DNA from: Platycnemis pennipes | Lineage: Eukaryota > Arthropoda > Insecta > Odonata > Platycnemididae | Length of the DNA: 64,000 nt | Assembly: GCA_933228895.1 (NCBI GenBank) | Contig: OW121848.1 | Coordinates: 136,542,615 to 136,606,614, forward strand | Reading direction: 5' to 3' | Shown: positions 1 to 11,910 of the stretch, piece after piece | Layout of the letters: the number at the start of each line of letters is the position of its first letter | Numbering within the stretch: the stretch's first letter is position 1 | The notes under the pieces: model-generated | The model's database searches: none | What the model was told of the DNA's origin: nothing | Seen by the model: only the letters and a program-made list of their open reading frames with translations | Program-made: the position numbers and the translations under genes

Positions 1-37
1 GGCTCACAGAGCCATCATCTGGTACAAGACACCAACA
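1..37 (-). mobile_element. Penelope-like terminus, cut by window edge
   Basis: These bases match the left arm of the inverted element at 14368-14565, from the GGCTC/GAGCC hairpin through the GTACAAGAC end. Read on the minus strand they hold the variant core CAGATGA and the stem II of the hammerhead-like motif described there. The GAAAC side lies outside the window. The match of about 30 bases is visible by eye; assignment to a Penelope-like element is inference. Confidence 0.5.
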
Positions 38-1930
38 TATTGTTTTGAGTCTCAACAGCCAAAATTGTCATCGATGAAAAGACTAGAAGAAAAAAAACTG
101 ACAGCAAAAAGAAAATGTAAGTCTTATAAGCTATGAGTATTCAGATAAAATGTAATCATCACAGCATACAACTATGAAATAAAAATCCACGATCAAATGT
201 ATAGTTCCAGATGACGAGAGCTGTGTCTTCAACACTGTATTTCCCCACTAGTTTTTCCTCGGTGGATCTCGGCGAAATATAAATTAAACTCACAGCTCCT
301 CTCCATTCCGTTTAGTCCTTTAGCTTGCGGTTTATCCAGACAAATGCAGCCGCAAATGATGCATAGGCGATATGGTGGGATTTGTATGACACCCACGAAG
401 GGTTTGCAGATCACGATTACGCGTAATTTCACTCTTTTCCATTAAGAGTAAAGGTTTGGAGCACGCTATCGCGTCTGGAAAACTGGAAGTCCCGAAGCGT
501 TTTGACATGAATGACGATGTGGTCGCACGCGGCTATTATACGAATACCGTAGCGGGAGGAATGTTATAATGGCCGCAGACAACGAGGCGCCCTGCGAGTC
601 TGCTGATAATGAAGGCGTGGGCTTTCGGAAAACTAAAGTAAAAAATTGCGTTATCGTATCACTCTAGGAGTAGACTAATCACGCGATATTCTTAGCGTTC
701 ATGGAATTTCTGGCTTAAAATGAGTCTCCACAAATGCGGACCATTTTTAAATTTCATGCTGACAACGTTTTCTGAGTAATAAATATTTATTCTTTAAGTA
801 CAGATGTATTGGTCAGTTTCCCCCACTATATTATTAAAGGAAACACATAAAACTCAATAGTGCATAAACTATGCAGCAAGTTTCCAAATAACTCGTGAAT
901 ATCCCTATGAATAAATTCCAATGATTGTATTGCTGCTGCTCTCAGTTATACAAACACCTAACAATTTAAAGGATAATGATTGAAAGATATTTAATCTTGA
1001 AGAAATTGATGCAGTACCTTATGGTGGTGCTTTTTTAATATAAAGAAAGCAGTGCGAAAAAAATGACGGCTCTCGAGATAGTGTTGGGGAGAATTAAGAC
1101 GGAGACCAAGAAGAGGCTAGTGGATGGATTAGGTACACTGGATGCAATAGCATTTCGGAGGAAGCAATGTTGAGGATAATGTTACGCTAGTAGGGGAAGA
1201 GAGAGGAATAGAAGATGCAGTTAGCATTGGATGATGCGAAGCAAGAAGTATGGTGAGTGATGGAAAAGCATCACAAAAAAAAATATAAATGTATACTGCT
1301 TCATGGGAAAGTTTAGAAATATTTCATGCCTAACAAAACGCACCTTGCCCGGTAGAACACCAAAAACAATTTACTTCTACGGAACATTATGCAAAACATC
1401 GCGAGGCTGAGTTACAGGGGTTATTTATCACAAAATTTACATACATTTGACTCTAAGATAGAGAACTAAATAAATTTGAGTGAAGGTGAGAATACAGGGA
1501 ATATTCAGCGATATTATGTAGAATAATTAAGGAATAAATACGTGAAATTAACACTATGGAAATTACCCCTTTCCGTTCCAAATTTTCAACTAGAATATGA
1601 AACAATCGGAGCATGAATACGACAATCTTCAGCAACAGTTGAGGAATATACTTTTTCTTTCTTCATTTTGAAACCCTGTGGTGAAATCATGTACCAAATC
1701 TGATGAGACCGTGTAAAGTCAGCGGGTATGTACTTTAGAAGGATGCTTAAAGAAATAAAGCGACATGATTCTATTTGGAATCACAGTACCAGAAAGGGTT
1801 GAAAGAGTGAATTTTCTTACTTTGAAACCTTGGAGCCGAATTATTTTTTTATTTCCATTTGATTGCATTCTTCCGGGTCTTAACTGAGTGTGGGGGTTAT
1901 TTTACAGAGGGCAGGCCGGTCGGCACTCAC
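38..1930 (-). other. Islet intron downstream of the LIM1 exon
   Basis: This is AT-rich DNA on the 3' (minus-strand) side of the LIM1 exon, beginning with the donor GTGAGTG. No LIM2 exon is visible: none of the short reading frames here carries the expected paired CxxC zinc ligands. The intron therefore continues past base 1. I see no mobile element other than the fragment at the left edge. Confidence 0.6.
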
Positions 1931-2120
1931 CTCACGTAATCCCTTTTGCAGTAGGTCTTCCCGTCTCTCACGAAACACGTGCAGTTCTCGTCGAGGAACT
2001 GGTGGCATTCGGCACACTTGAGGCAGGCGGCGTGCCACTCGAGGTCGGGTGCCACCCGCAGGATGTACTGGTCGTGGATCTGCGCGCCGCACCCCACGCA
2101 CAGACTGAGCCGCCGCTTCT
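1931..2120 (-). CDS. tup/Isl: Islet LIM-homeodomain factor, LIM1 exon
   Basis: This internal exon of 190 nt encodes the first LIM domain of an Islet-class LIM-homeodomain transcription factor, a nuclear regulator of motor-neuron, heart and endocrine fates. The product runs from [18 protein letters not shown] to [12 protein letters not shown]. All zinc ligands are present: CVGC, the H of EWHAAC, CLKC, CAEC, and the C of TYC with the D of KRD. The stretch [17 protein letters not shown] is almost identical to vertebrate ISL1/2 and to fly tailup, which separates it from Lhx and LMO proteins. The acceptor on the minus strand is a pyrimidine-rich tract ending CTGCAG just before base 2120; the exon enters with two bases of a split codon. 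The donor is AG|GTGAGTG after base 1931, leaving two bases of the last codon (arginine or serine class). The ATG at 2148-2146 lies in the intron and is not a start. Exon 1, LIM2 and the homeodomain are not in view. Confidence 0.95.
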
Positions 2121-2389
2121 CTGCAGAATCAAGAAACAAACCAATCAATGATGTAATCTCCGACGATCAAACAGACACAGGCAGTTAGCATTTATTAATA
2201 ATTTTTTTTAGCTAATATTAGCATTTCGTGGACTCCCAACTTCCTAGGTTATATCGCGTCTTCCAAACTCACTTACTACTAAACAAACCCGACATCCATG
2301 ACCGAGAACTCTGACTGTAGAAGTAAGCCTATAATCACCATTTCGGGTTTCTTGACCGAGGCAGGAGTTAATTAATCAGGAACATGGCA
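2121..2389 (-). other. Intron upstream of the LIM1 exon
   Basis: This is intron sequence immediately 5' of the LIM1 exon on the minus strand. Apart from the acceptor tract I see only AT-rich DNA with no reading frame or repeat. Confidence 0.5.
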
Positions 2390-2907
2390 ATGGGGTCGTT
2401 TACCATATTTTTTTAATTGCCGAATCTGATAGTTTTTAAAATAAAAGACAAGTATTTTTCCGTTTTTTGATCCGTCAATTATTTCTCGAGTTACAAGAGG
2501 CGAAAAATTGATGTTTTTAACCCTTTCGGAAAAGTGGGCGTGGTGCAACCTCTGACGTATCGACTTCGTCCAATCACAACTGAGACCTCAAAGCTCCTTC
2601 ACCTTATCGCAATGGGGGACACACAGCTGACTCTGCCAATGGGAGCGGTTGCGACAGGAATTGTGCGAGCAGACCTTCCGAGAACCCACATCCACTCTCT
2701 TCCCTTTCCCTAAAAGCAGTCAAGGACGGGAGGTGGATGACGTAAATGGTCCCAAAGCAGCTTTTCCGGTGGGCGTCACCTTTTGCTTATTTTAATTTAT
2801 ATTTATGAGTGAATGGTTGTGGTTAGAAGATTAATTTTTTTCACTAAAATTCATTTTTAGTTTCCATCTAACAATTTCGTGTACAAAGTTGCGATTTCAG
2901 TTCTGAG
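2390..2907 (+). mobile_element. TIR-MITE copy 1 (promoter-like family)
   Basis: This is one of four copies of the same ~530-bp sequence (others at 9277, 57574 and 58737), all in one orientation. It starts ATGGGGTCGTTTACC. The matching right end, GTAAACGCCCCAT, is lost here, so the copy is 3' truncated or degraded. Internally it has GTCCAATCACAAC, GCCAATGGGAG, a GTGGGCGTGG box, and TGACGTAA where other copies have the full CRE TGACGTCA. There is no coding capacity. The terminal inverted repeats indicate a non-autonomous DNA transposon; the superfamily is not determined. Confidence 0.75.
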
Positions 2908-5106
2908 CATTGTGGAAGATAAATGGTTTTATTTAAGGTGGGGATATGATTTGAAACATTTTAACGTTGCTTTTAGTGTTGGTGAAAAGTAATAGCTTAT
3001 TAGTGATAGGTTATTTTGCTAAGAATGCTTGAACCATTCATTGAATTTGAAACAAGGGGTGGCCCTCTGTGGCCAGGTACGGTTACGAGCACAGCACGAA
3101 TATTTGTTTAATTTCTTAGGGATTCCACCTTTTGTTCTTATTGGGATCAAATAATCAGTTCGTAAGCAAGTACTACTGGCCTATCATCCTGAGGGAACAG
3201 GTTTGAATTACGGAGGAGGAGGATTTTTCATTGGCATTCTGGTCCCCTCTGGGGTGCAGTGCGGGGAGTACCTACTTCGATTTCAGTAGTCCGTCCGTCG
3301 GACAGGACGTTGACCCCTTGGCCCCTCTCGTTAAAAGTGCAGGGTAATGCAGACGGATTATTTTTCTCCTCCGTCCCCTGAACATAATACCTCTACCAAG
3401 TTCGGTACATATCTACCCTAAATTGCCCAAATGACAGCAGCTCTCACTTGAATCCCTTGAAATAACTACTACTACTAGGAAGCAAACTTGGTTTTTTCTT
3501 TCAAAATTACCAGTTTTTCCGCTGGGTTCTCTTCCAATAGTGAATTCGATTATTTGCGACTGGGTCCGTCGACACGCCCTGGAGAGCGGCGCGAAGCTAA
3601 GTTGTAGGTAAAAGTTATACTACATTATCACACCGCAGTACTGAACGCAACAAGGAATAAACGAAAAGACACGTTAACGAAGCAAGGTTTTGTTCAGAGC
3701 TAAAACCGGGATTTTCCTTCGTTCTGATACTTATCCTATATTGATTAAGCAATCGGCTTTTGAGAATAACCGGTGGGGACTGATATAAAATTAACAATTA
3801 TCTTCACGACAAGTAAGAGTTACTTGGCCACAATTCGCAGCGTCAACGAATGAAAGAAGGAGGTAGGTAGTTTCCGGCATTATCAAAAACGTAAATTAAT
3901 TTCCATGCGTTAATGAGCTACGAACCGATTAGATGTGAATATCGGGGTACATTCTTAAAAATGTGGAGAGAAATGTTTGGTGAAAGATCAGACTTTAGAA
4001 AATTCCCTAAATGCCTTAATGCCGATCACAGCCAGTTGCCGATTCACAGGTAGTTCTCCACAGGAGGATGCTGCCTCGACTAACTATATCACTTAACGTT
4101 AAAGTCTCTTTTCATCGACAGAAGAGCAAGGATGCAGAGGGAAAACGTGACACCTCAAGCATTTTCTCTGATTTAGCGGCTAGTATTCTGCATAGTTTTG
4201 TTTTCCCCAAAGAAAGAGCTGAGGAAGGCGAAAACGAATATTCCCGCTGGAAATGCATCATTAACACCTTTGCCTAACGTGCTAAGTGGGCATGAATGGA
4301 TGACACGGAATAGAAGAAAGCATATTCAATTTTTAATGACTGCTTGAATGAGCAAATTTGAATGCTTAAATTGACGAAAGCACACTTTGCGGAAATACCT
4401 GTGACTCTCCTTGAGTTTACATAAGTTTAAATCAGTAAACTCACCATCAGAGAGGTCATAAACAATACTAGGTTACGGCATTCTGTTTTAGTCCAAAGGT
4501 ACCGCAATCTATGAAAATGAAGTGGGATAAGTATTCATAATGTCAAATAGAAACTTCTAGTAGTCAGAACAAGGGGAGGAAATTTCAAACGGAAATCCTT
4601 TGTGGCTTCTGAAATGATTTTATATTCCAAAAAATATTCAATAGTTTGAGATCGCCCGCAATTCTCCGCAAATTCGGATGAACATTTTCCCAATTTTCTT
4701 CAAGTAAATAGACTATCTCAAGGTAGAACAGACATTGACTCGAGCCAAAATCTTTGCTATCTCCTCGACAATCGGCCGAATCTTTACAAGACAGATCTCA
4801 ATCAGTCATCTCCAACGTGTAAAAAATTCATAAACAAGCAATCTTAAAGACGTACTCAAGGCGGTGAGTTGAGCATCTATGAATTTGGATGGCTGAGCTC
4901 CTAAGTAAACCAAGACGCTTTCCCACATTGAGGATAATAAATAAATATTCTTTTTGTTAGTGAATACCTAACAACTCGGATAAACCAATAAAATCTCAGC
5001 GTTCCAAATCAAAAGTTACTAACCAATTTGGATATCAAGAATTCTTGGGTTAGGCAGTGGCTAATTTTAAGGGCGAAGTAACGTACGTGGTTGATATTCG
5101 GAGTCG
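2908..5106. other. Non-coding, nothing recognised
   Basis: This is mostly AT-rich DNA with scattered stops in all frames. The frames of 60-69 codons near 3.6-4.3 kb have no domain features or convincing splice sites. A possible degraded tRNA-like stretch occurs near 3060-3130 but is too weak to call. Confidence 0.4.
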
Positions 5107-5339
5107 ATGGCTGCCGACGACCAGACGACGGAGGCGGAGTGTATTTGGGGAATCACAGCCTCTTCCACGCCGGGGTCCCCACAGCTCCCGAACCCGTACA
5201 ACACCTCCGGACCATTCATGACGAAACACGCCATTGACGAAAACGTTAACGCGTGGGAGTCACAGGAGCGACAGTTTAACGAGAGGCGCGGGATAGGATG
5301 GTGATGGGGGGTCGGGATTCATTATCTGGAGGGGAAGAT

Positions 5340-6072
5340 TAGAAGAAGGGAGGAAGGGAAGATCCGCCGGTCAAGGAGGTTTTTCAAAGGAGGCCGCCAG
5401 GGGAGATATCACCGGATGGTACCGCCCGTGAGAAATCTGCATCAACATCGGTCGGACGCTTTTGATTTCCGATTTTCCCGTTCGCCTCCGAAATGACTGA
5501 GTGTCCTTCCCCACCCACAACATCGGGAAGAGAGAATTATTTCGTGTGATATCGTGATTAGCTTCAGGATGAATCGAGTGTGGCGGATTTTCGATCGAGA
5601 GGAGAAAACAATCTTGGTCGGACATGTATGATAAAGTTGGAGGGGAGGAGGAGGGGAGGAGGAGGGGAGGAGGAGGGGAGGAAGAAGGGGTGGGGGAGAC
5701 AAACAAAAGGAGAGCGACAGACCGACAAAAGAAGGCGGCACTCTTTTTTTTTAATTGCGTCAGAAACGATCTGATTGTCCTGACAAAGCTCCCCTCCCTC
5801 TCCCTCCCAGCTCCGAGACGCAATCAGTTTCGACGAGTCGATATTGGCTCTATCTCTATCTACCTATATCTGTCCCACTCCTGGAGATAAGACGCGGGAA
5901 GGTAAAGATGAGTAGGAGGTTGAGGTGGGGGAGAGATAAGAACGGGCGGTTCCAAGGTAGGACAGGAGATTGGAGAGGGAGGGGGGATGGGATCGCGACC
6001 CCCGGGTGCCCTAAGCGCCACGCCCGCACTCTTTCGGTCGGTAGCCCCAAGGAAATGGGCGTCGTGAACTAG
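5340..6072. other. GC-rich purine-skewed patch
   Basis: This patch contains a GGAGG-type microsatellite (5640-5690), CpG-containing DNA and several overlapping ORFs that read as low-complexity proline/serine or arginine/glycine. These ORFs are composition artefacts. Similar patches recur through the window. A regulatory role is possible but is not shown by the sequence. Confidence 0.4.
5640..5690 (+). repeat. GGAGGAGGG-type minisatellite
   Basis: Imperfect tandem units of GGGGAGGAGGA repeat about four times. The G-runs could form quadruplexes. Confidence 0.85.
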
Positions 6073-7124
6073 GGCCCGGGACTAAGGCACTAAGATTTTT
6101 GATTCTCTCCGCCTTAAAACCCGAAATGGGTGAATACCCCCAAAGCGTGAGCTACAAGGCATGGACGATGGATGACAAAAAATCTAGAACCGGCGAGACG
6201 AAAGAATGGTTATGGCAGAATTTCGTCTTGGGTTCAGTTACTTCAGTCAACTCAAAGAAATAGAAATTTCAAATACCACAATAACATAATGAACCGAAAG
6301 TCACGAACGTTGGATTTTAAAATAAACAGGCAAGAAAAAAAATTCCACTATACTCGCCTTGATAAAATCTTCCAGAGCCAATGAAGTTACAATTTTTATC
6401 CCATGGAAAAGACACAGCAGAAAAAGTTAGTCGAAAAAGTCTAAATATTTTCAATTTTATAAAATTGCAACTGAATCTATCTTCGAGATAAATTTTATAT
6501 TCAGCGAAGAAATCACATGGGCTATCAATCCAAACATTATTGTAGGTCACTGAAAATGTTTACCCCGTTCTCCTGTGTATCTTGGCCGCATGAAAATTCT
6601 CCAAAACCACCCTCTCCGAAAAAATTTACTGAAAATGCATTCTTTAATGCATTACTTGTTCGTCACCAGGCCCCAAGGCTGTCAGTCACCTGCATTTTCC
6701 ACTCCGCCCACTTCGCCGTCCAACCTTTTTGCCTTTCCACCGCGTGTGGGAAAGGAGGATCAGGGCGAGGGAGAACGATATCACGACAGCCACACGCCCC
6801 GGTGACGCGAATTACCTCAATGGGGGGATGGAATCACCTCAGTGAGTGCACTCAGAGAAATAAACAAGTGCCTGCGAACACAAAAGAGCGTCGAGCTAAG
6901 TCTCGTGCTTTTTCGAGCACACCTTTTGCGGTAATTAGCCGGAGACAACGACGTGGCGACGGGAGAGGAAAAATGAGATGCACGGGAGTAAATAACATTT
7001 GGAAGTGACGACCATCACCCGGAAATGATCATTATTATTTTCTCCCCTTACTCCCTCAACAGCTCTGTCCTTAGATTAGAATTTACACCTTAAAACGATT
7101 CTCCACAATCCGTTGTCACCAGCG
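6073..7124. other. Non-coding stretch
   Basis: AT-rich DNA to about 6580, then moderately GC-rich DNA to 7010 with a 163-codon frame (6517-7008) that has no recognisable domain and biased composition. No element boundaries are visible. Confidence 0.35.
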
Positions 7125-7320
7125 GTAGCCAGGTCCGTAACTCGCCGGCTTGCCACGCAAAGGTGGCCGGTACGATTACCACTCAGTGCATGGATGTTAT
7201 GTTCGCCTTCGATTCGAGGCCCTAGTTTAGACAGTGCGATATAACCTTAGCAAGTGGTACCTAAAAAAACCTGTGTCTACCACGACTAGATACTAACCAT
7301 TCATCAGTTAGTCGGCTAAT
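7125..7320 (+). mobile_element. tRNA-derived SINE-like fragment
   Basis: The segment starting GTAGCCAGGTCCGTAACTCG has the layout of a tRNA-like SINE head. A box-A-like start is followed by CGCCGGCTTGCC, then GGTGGCC and a box-B-like GGTACGATTACC about 40 bases further on, and then a non-tRNA body. Intact box B would be GGTTCGATTCC, so this copy is mutated. It does not fold as a functional tRNA. Confidence 0.45.
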
Positions 7321-8664
7321 TACTTCTAAACGCCTATATAGTATGGTATGCATTCATTACGTTCAAGTGAAAGGTGCACAATCCCTTCATTAATATCACA
7401 ATATGCATGCATCTGGAGAAACGCGCAATATATTCGCCTTTAAGAAAAAAATACACATTCGTTAGGGAAGTGAAGAGCCTGTATGTCACGTCATTGCAGA
7501 TAGAGCTTTCCCACAGGCAGTGCAAGAAAAACACAAATGTTTGAACAGTCCGACGGGAAACCATGGGGAGCACAAGAGTACACATTGGAGTGTAGATTAG
7601 TCGTGAGCCTCGGCTCGGATGAATGAACGGGAGTCGCCCGTGAATGAACGGGATGGGGAGGAGGAGTTGGGCGGAGAGGAAAGGGGGAGAGAGACAAAGG
7701 AGTACCCTGTGAAGTGAGGTACACCCTCGCGGTCCCACCCTTCTCCTCCCTCCCAAAGGTGTGAGCGAGTTAGCGAGTACCGCGCTGCAAGTGGGGCGTG
7801 CCCCGCTCCCCCGAACGTTCATTATGCACAACGAAGAGGGGCTAGGGGGGAGGCGGGAGGCCTTCTCCCCGGGTACTATTCAGCAGACGTTTTTTTAAAA
7901 CCCATGGTTGGTTGTGAGGTGAGGAAGTGGTGAGAAAGACAGTGAGCAAGGAGAAGTCTAAGAGTGAAACGATGGCAATATTGGAAAAATGATGATAGGA
8001 AAGCTTCAACTTGATACTAATGAAACCCCATGATACCGATAAAACAGTAATCTCTCTTCCTCCAAAATCTCCATTTCTTTTGGATCAGTTCTGAACTAGA
8101 AGCGATTGGCGGGGTCTTTTCCGTGTGATAGCATTTACGAGAGTGCTTATCGATCAAACCACACCGAAAGCACGGGAAGTTCTCATTGACATACACCCAT
8201 CACCCTTTACCTATTTCTTGATAAAAAAGCGCCTTTGTAACAATTATTTATCTTTTTTAAATTCCTTTATCTTCGACGTTGTATTTTTCCTTTACCTTAT
8301 ACCTACCATTGGATAGCTAACATAAATGTTAACAAATAACCCGACCAACTGTTAGCTGTCCACGGGGCACTTGTGACTGCCTGTTTAATGTGAGCATTAA
8401 AGACAGGAAAGCACATTAGAGATGTTTCCCAGACCATGATGCCATCTAATCATGCGCAAAAAACTAGATCATACCTTAAAAAGTAAAGAAAAGGCATCCA
8501 GGTAGTCTTGGCATCCACAGAGATGTCATAGTCAAACTTACAGAAACCAACATATTTTATCACCAACTCCAGTTTCTTTTCGATTCACTGAACTAACTTA
8601 TAGATGAGGTAGGGAATTGACGACCATTACAACTAGAGAGGTGGCTACGCCTCAAAATCATTAC
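7321..8664. other. Non-coding stretch
   Basis: AT-rich DNA with a GC-richer pocket at 7610-7870, where a GAATGAACGGG unit occurs twice (7619-7655). Frames on the minus strand there are low-complexity proline/serine. Nothing else is recognised. Confidence 0.35.
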
Positions 8665-8886
8665 ACCTGCTAGCCTAGTATGATTTTGTTTTTTTCGCGG
8701 CCAATAATATTTAAGAAGTCTTCGCGGATCTTCCATCGGTATAGAAGCAGACGTTTCAAGTCCGTCTAGGACTCCATCCATTAGCCCCGAAGTAGAAGTC
8801 CGAGACGAACTTCGAAACGTCGGCTTCTATTGAAAGCCTATTCCGGTGGAAGACCCGAGAAAACTTCTTAAACCTGCTAGCCTAGT
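8665..8886. mobile_element. Inverted Penelope-like terminus pair flanked by 15-bp repeats
   Basis: A left arm (about 8712-8781, minus orientation) and a right arm (about 8782-8871, plus orientation) share a sequence running from GAAACGTC through GCTTCTAT to GAAGACTTCTTAAA. The plus-strand arm has a hammerhead-like motif: degenerate core at 8788-8794, stem GAAGTC with loop CGA and a GAC/CTTC partner, then GAAACGTC at 8814-8821. The pair is bracketed by exact 15-bp direct repeats, ACCTGCTAGCCTAGT, at 8665-8679 and 8872-8886, which look like a target-site duplication. Class assignment is inference. Confidence 0.55.
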
Positions 8887-9276
8887 TGACGAATTTATGG
8901 CCAAAGCCGGAAAAGTTAGCACCTCAGGGTGAACTGCAGATAGGTATGACGTGATCGAACTGAGGCTGATTTTAAAATTTTAAACACGATAACAATGTCA
9001 ACATGATTGGCAAGTACACCTTGAAAAACATCCATATCGTGGGCGTTTAAACGGGAATTTCCTTATGAGGTAACCAAAACAACTGATAGCAAAATCCAGT
9101 TCGCCACATTTTTAATGTTAGCTGATTTGGAAAGCGTAGGATTTTGGTGATTGCGGTGTTCCTCTGAGCGTTCAGGACGCGGAAAATTCATTTGGATGCC
9201 GAAGATAATAGTAAAAAATTACCAGCCTGGGAAATGAACATCCCGGTATAAAATAAAGATCAGAACATAATGCTTA
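8887..9276. other. Non-coding spacer
   Basis: AT-rich DNA between the inverted element and the second MITE copy. I see no gene or repeat. Confidence 0.4.
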
Positions 9277-9807
9277 ATAGGGTCGTTTACCATGTTTTTT
9301 TATTGCCCAACCTGATAGTTTGTACAATAAAAGGCCCGTATTTTTGTTTTTTGATCCGTCCATTATTTCCCGAGTTATAAGCGGCGAAAAATTGATGTTT
9401 TTAACCCTTTCGGAAAAGTAGGCGTGGTGCAACCTCTGACGTATATGGACTTCGTCCAATCACAACTGAGCCCGCGAAGCTACTTTGCCTTATCGCAATG
9501 GGGGGTACACAGCTGACTCTGCTAATGGAAGCTGTTGCGACAGGATCTGTGCGAGCAGACCTTCCGAGAATCCTCCTCCACTCCCTTCCCTTCCCCTAAA
9601 AGCAGTCTAAGGACGGGAGGAAAATGACGTCAATTACATCAAAGCAGCTTTTCCGGTGGGTTTCACCTTTTGCTTATTTTAATTTTTGATTTATGAGTGA
9701 ATGGTTGTGGTAAGAAGATTAATTTTTTCACTAAAATTCGTTTTTCGTTTTCATCTAACGATTTCGTGTACAAAATTGCGATTTTGGTTCCGAGTAAACG
9801 CCCCCAT
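9277..9807 (+). mobile_element. TIR-MITE copy 2 (promoter-like family)
   Basis: A full-length copy of the family at 2390. The left end is AATAGGGTCGTTTACC and the right end is GAGTAAACGCCCCCAT, so both terminal inverted repeats are present. It keeps GTCCAATCACAAC and a full TGACGTCA. The second CCAAT box is mutated to GCTAATGG. No protein is encoded. Confidence 0.85.
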
Positions 9808-11631
9808 TTAGGAAAAACGATATCCCGATCATGAGAACTGTATTTCCCTTCCCGAGCGAAAGATACATGCATGGCAGATTACAAAAAAAAACAAAAAATA
9901 GACGTATCAGTTAATTTATAACGCTACAGTAAAATATGAGTCCAAATAGCTATAAAGCTAATTAAATATGGAGGACTGATACTGACGCCTTTTACTTTTC
10001 CCAAAAAGTGGACTCGCAGGTAGCCAGTAAAACAATTTAATTACTTATTTCTAGCTACGGTGCACTGCTATATTTTTTCGCTTTCTGCACTTGAATAATT
10101 CACTGCTCACGCACGCAATAAACATTAATGCACTTAAATAGCCCACGGAAGCTGTAAATCTCTAGTTACGGTCGAGCGGACCAGACCCCCTGGGAGCGAT
10201 TTTCCGTTCAGCAAGCACTCGGCCACCATTCGAAGGCCCGCTTCTATCTTCCACGGACGGAACTCCAAAGCTTGTACACCAATGAATTTACATCGCTCAT
10301 TTTCTCGGATACGAGGGCTCTGCCATCGTAATAAAATGCTTGCTGTCATTCATTCGAGCTGATCGCGAACATGCGCGCCTACATAAGCCAACAAAAGAGC
10401 TGGGATGGATCTGCTGACGCTGGGTCAGCAGAAATTTCCACCGGTCAGAAATCAGCTCGAACGATCAGTCTGGTATATGGGTAGAGCAGGATAAAATCCT
10501 GAGTTCATTACATAACTAGTTACGAAATCAATAGGCACCGCTAAATCGGTTCGTAATAAGGAAAAGGTTATTTCAAAATTATAGGCCAGCGCTGTGAATA
10601 GTATGTTTCAATCATAGGTAAATGGCAATTAGAAGAGTAACTATTTTCAGCTTGAGAATCAATAGTCTTCAAAGAAATCAGTAACTGTATTGAAAGTGTA
10701 GGCAAGACTCTATGAACAGCAATTTATTGCGCAGTATCTCCGCAACAAGTGTGATGGTTGTAATACTGGGGAAGTTCAGTCTACGGTTTTAGGTGGAACA
10801 ACAAATTAGGTCATACTGCAGCGTGAAACCTAAGGTGTTTAAAATCCTGAGATAAGCACAGCAACTTTGCCGAAATTGAAACTAGGAACCGTGAACCTGG
10901 CTGGTGTGTTATAGAAGCTATTACAAGAGGGTAAGACTTTAACTATGGTCTGGTTAGAGCTCACCAAACACTAGGTTTAAGTCTAATGGAATGCGAATTT
11001 GACACATCAGAGTAACTTCCTTTCCCTATGCCGCCTGTGAAACAGGTTAGCTGAACTTATAAGGAGGAATCTCCGAGTTTTGAACCCAGGATCGCAGGGA
11101 TATGACTCTAGCCCCTTGCTTAACCCAATAGGATATCACGCTAGCTATATCAATAAGCTAAGCCAAACCTAAGATCGCTGCATTCTTCTGGGTGATTTTC
11201 CAACTGGTCCAAAAATCACAAAGGTGTTAAGTAGTGTGTTTTTGGGACGTGGGTATGGGAAGGGATGGAGGAGGTACGGTGGAGAACAAAGAAGTTGACC
11301 GGGGCCAGAGGTGGACCTAGGAAGTACGAGGATAGCAGAAAAAGGCAGAGGGTATAGCAGGTATTAAGAGGCGAGGGTGTTTTGAGTGATGTTATAGAGG
11401 GAAGAATATTAAACTGGGTAGAGGAAGAAGAAGAACGGGTGACATGGATACAATGATGGCAGGTAGATAGTAGGTATTCGGAGCTAAAGGACATCATATG
11501 AAATACATGAGTCGGTTCGTAAGAGTTTTATGTCCATTCAAATTTACCTTAACAGCTAGATCACTAATAGTAATTTCTTATTGCCCTTCGTTTCAAAAGG
11601 GGTGATTTCTCCTTTTGACCCCTCGTAGACT
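9808..11631. other. Non-coding stretch with tRNA-like trace
   Basis: AT-rich. Around 11085-11140 the minus strand has a TGGGTTCAAAACTC box-B-like string preceded by GGGTTAAGCAAGGGG, which suggests a decayed SINE. The minus-strand frame at 11216-11497 is serine/threonine-rich with no domain. Confidence 0.35.
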
Positions 11632-11910
11632 GTGCTCGAGACTGGCCGGATAGAGTCGAGGGAAGTGGTGGGAAGGGGCGCGCTTATTTTGTCATTGAAA
11701 AGGTTTGAACACCGTGGCTACTGGAAGAGCAGTAGCTGCAGCGGAGTGTGCTCGGCGGTTGAAAACTGTGTGCTCTCCGAGTTAGCGCCTCGGGGCCGCT
11801 TCCACCGCTGTTGTCGTTGCCCCACCTGCTCGCTCCCTCCACCCCCTTCTTCACATCTTGGGATCTCGCCCCTCCACGGGGGACGGTGGCGGCAGGATTA
11901 TACGTAAAAA
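11632..11910. other. GC-rich patch
   Basis: CpG-containing DNA with short plus-strand frames and no domain signature or clear splice sites. It could be regulatory; nothing specific is recognised. Confidence 0.3.

Noticed and set aside
1879..2188. Alternative frames over the LIM1 exon on both strands
   Set aside because: Shadows of the Islet exon; only the minus frame with paired CxxC ligands and splice sites is real.
5107..5304. 65-codon plus ORF starting MAADDQTTEAE
   Set aside because: Reasonable composition and start context, but no domain, no donor and no partner exon found.
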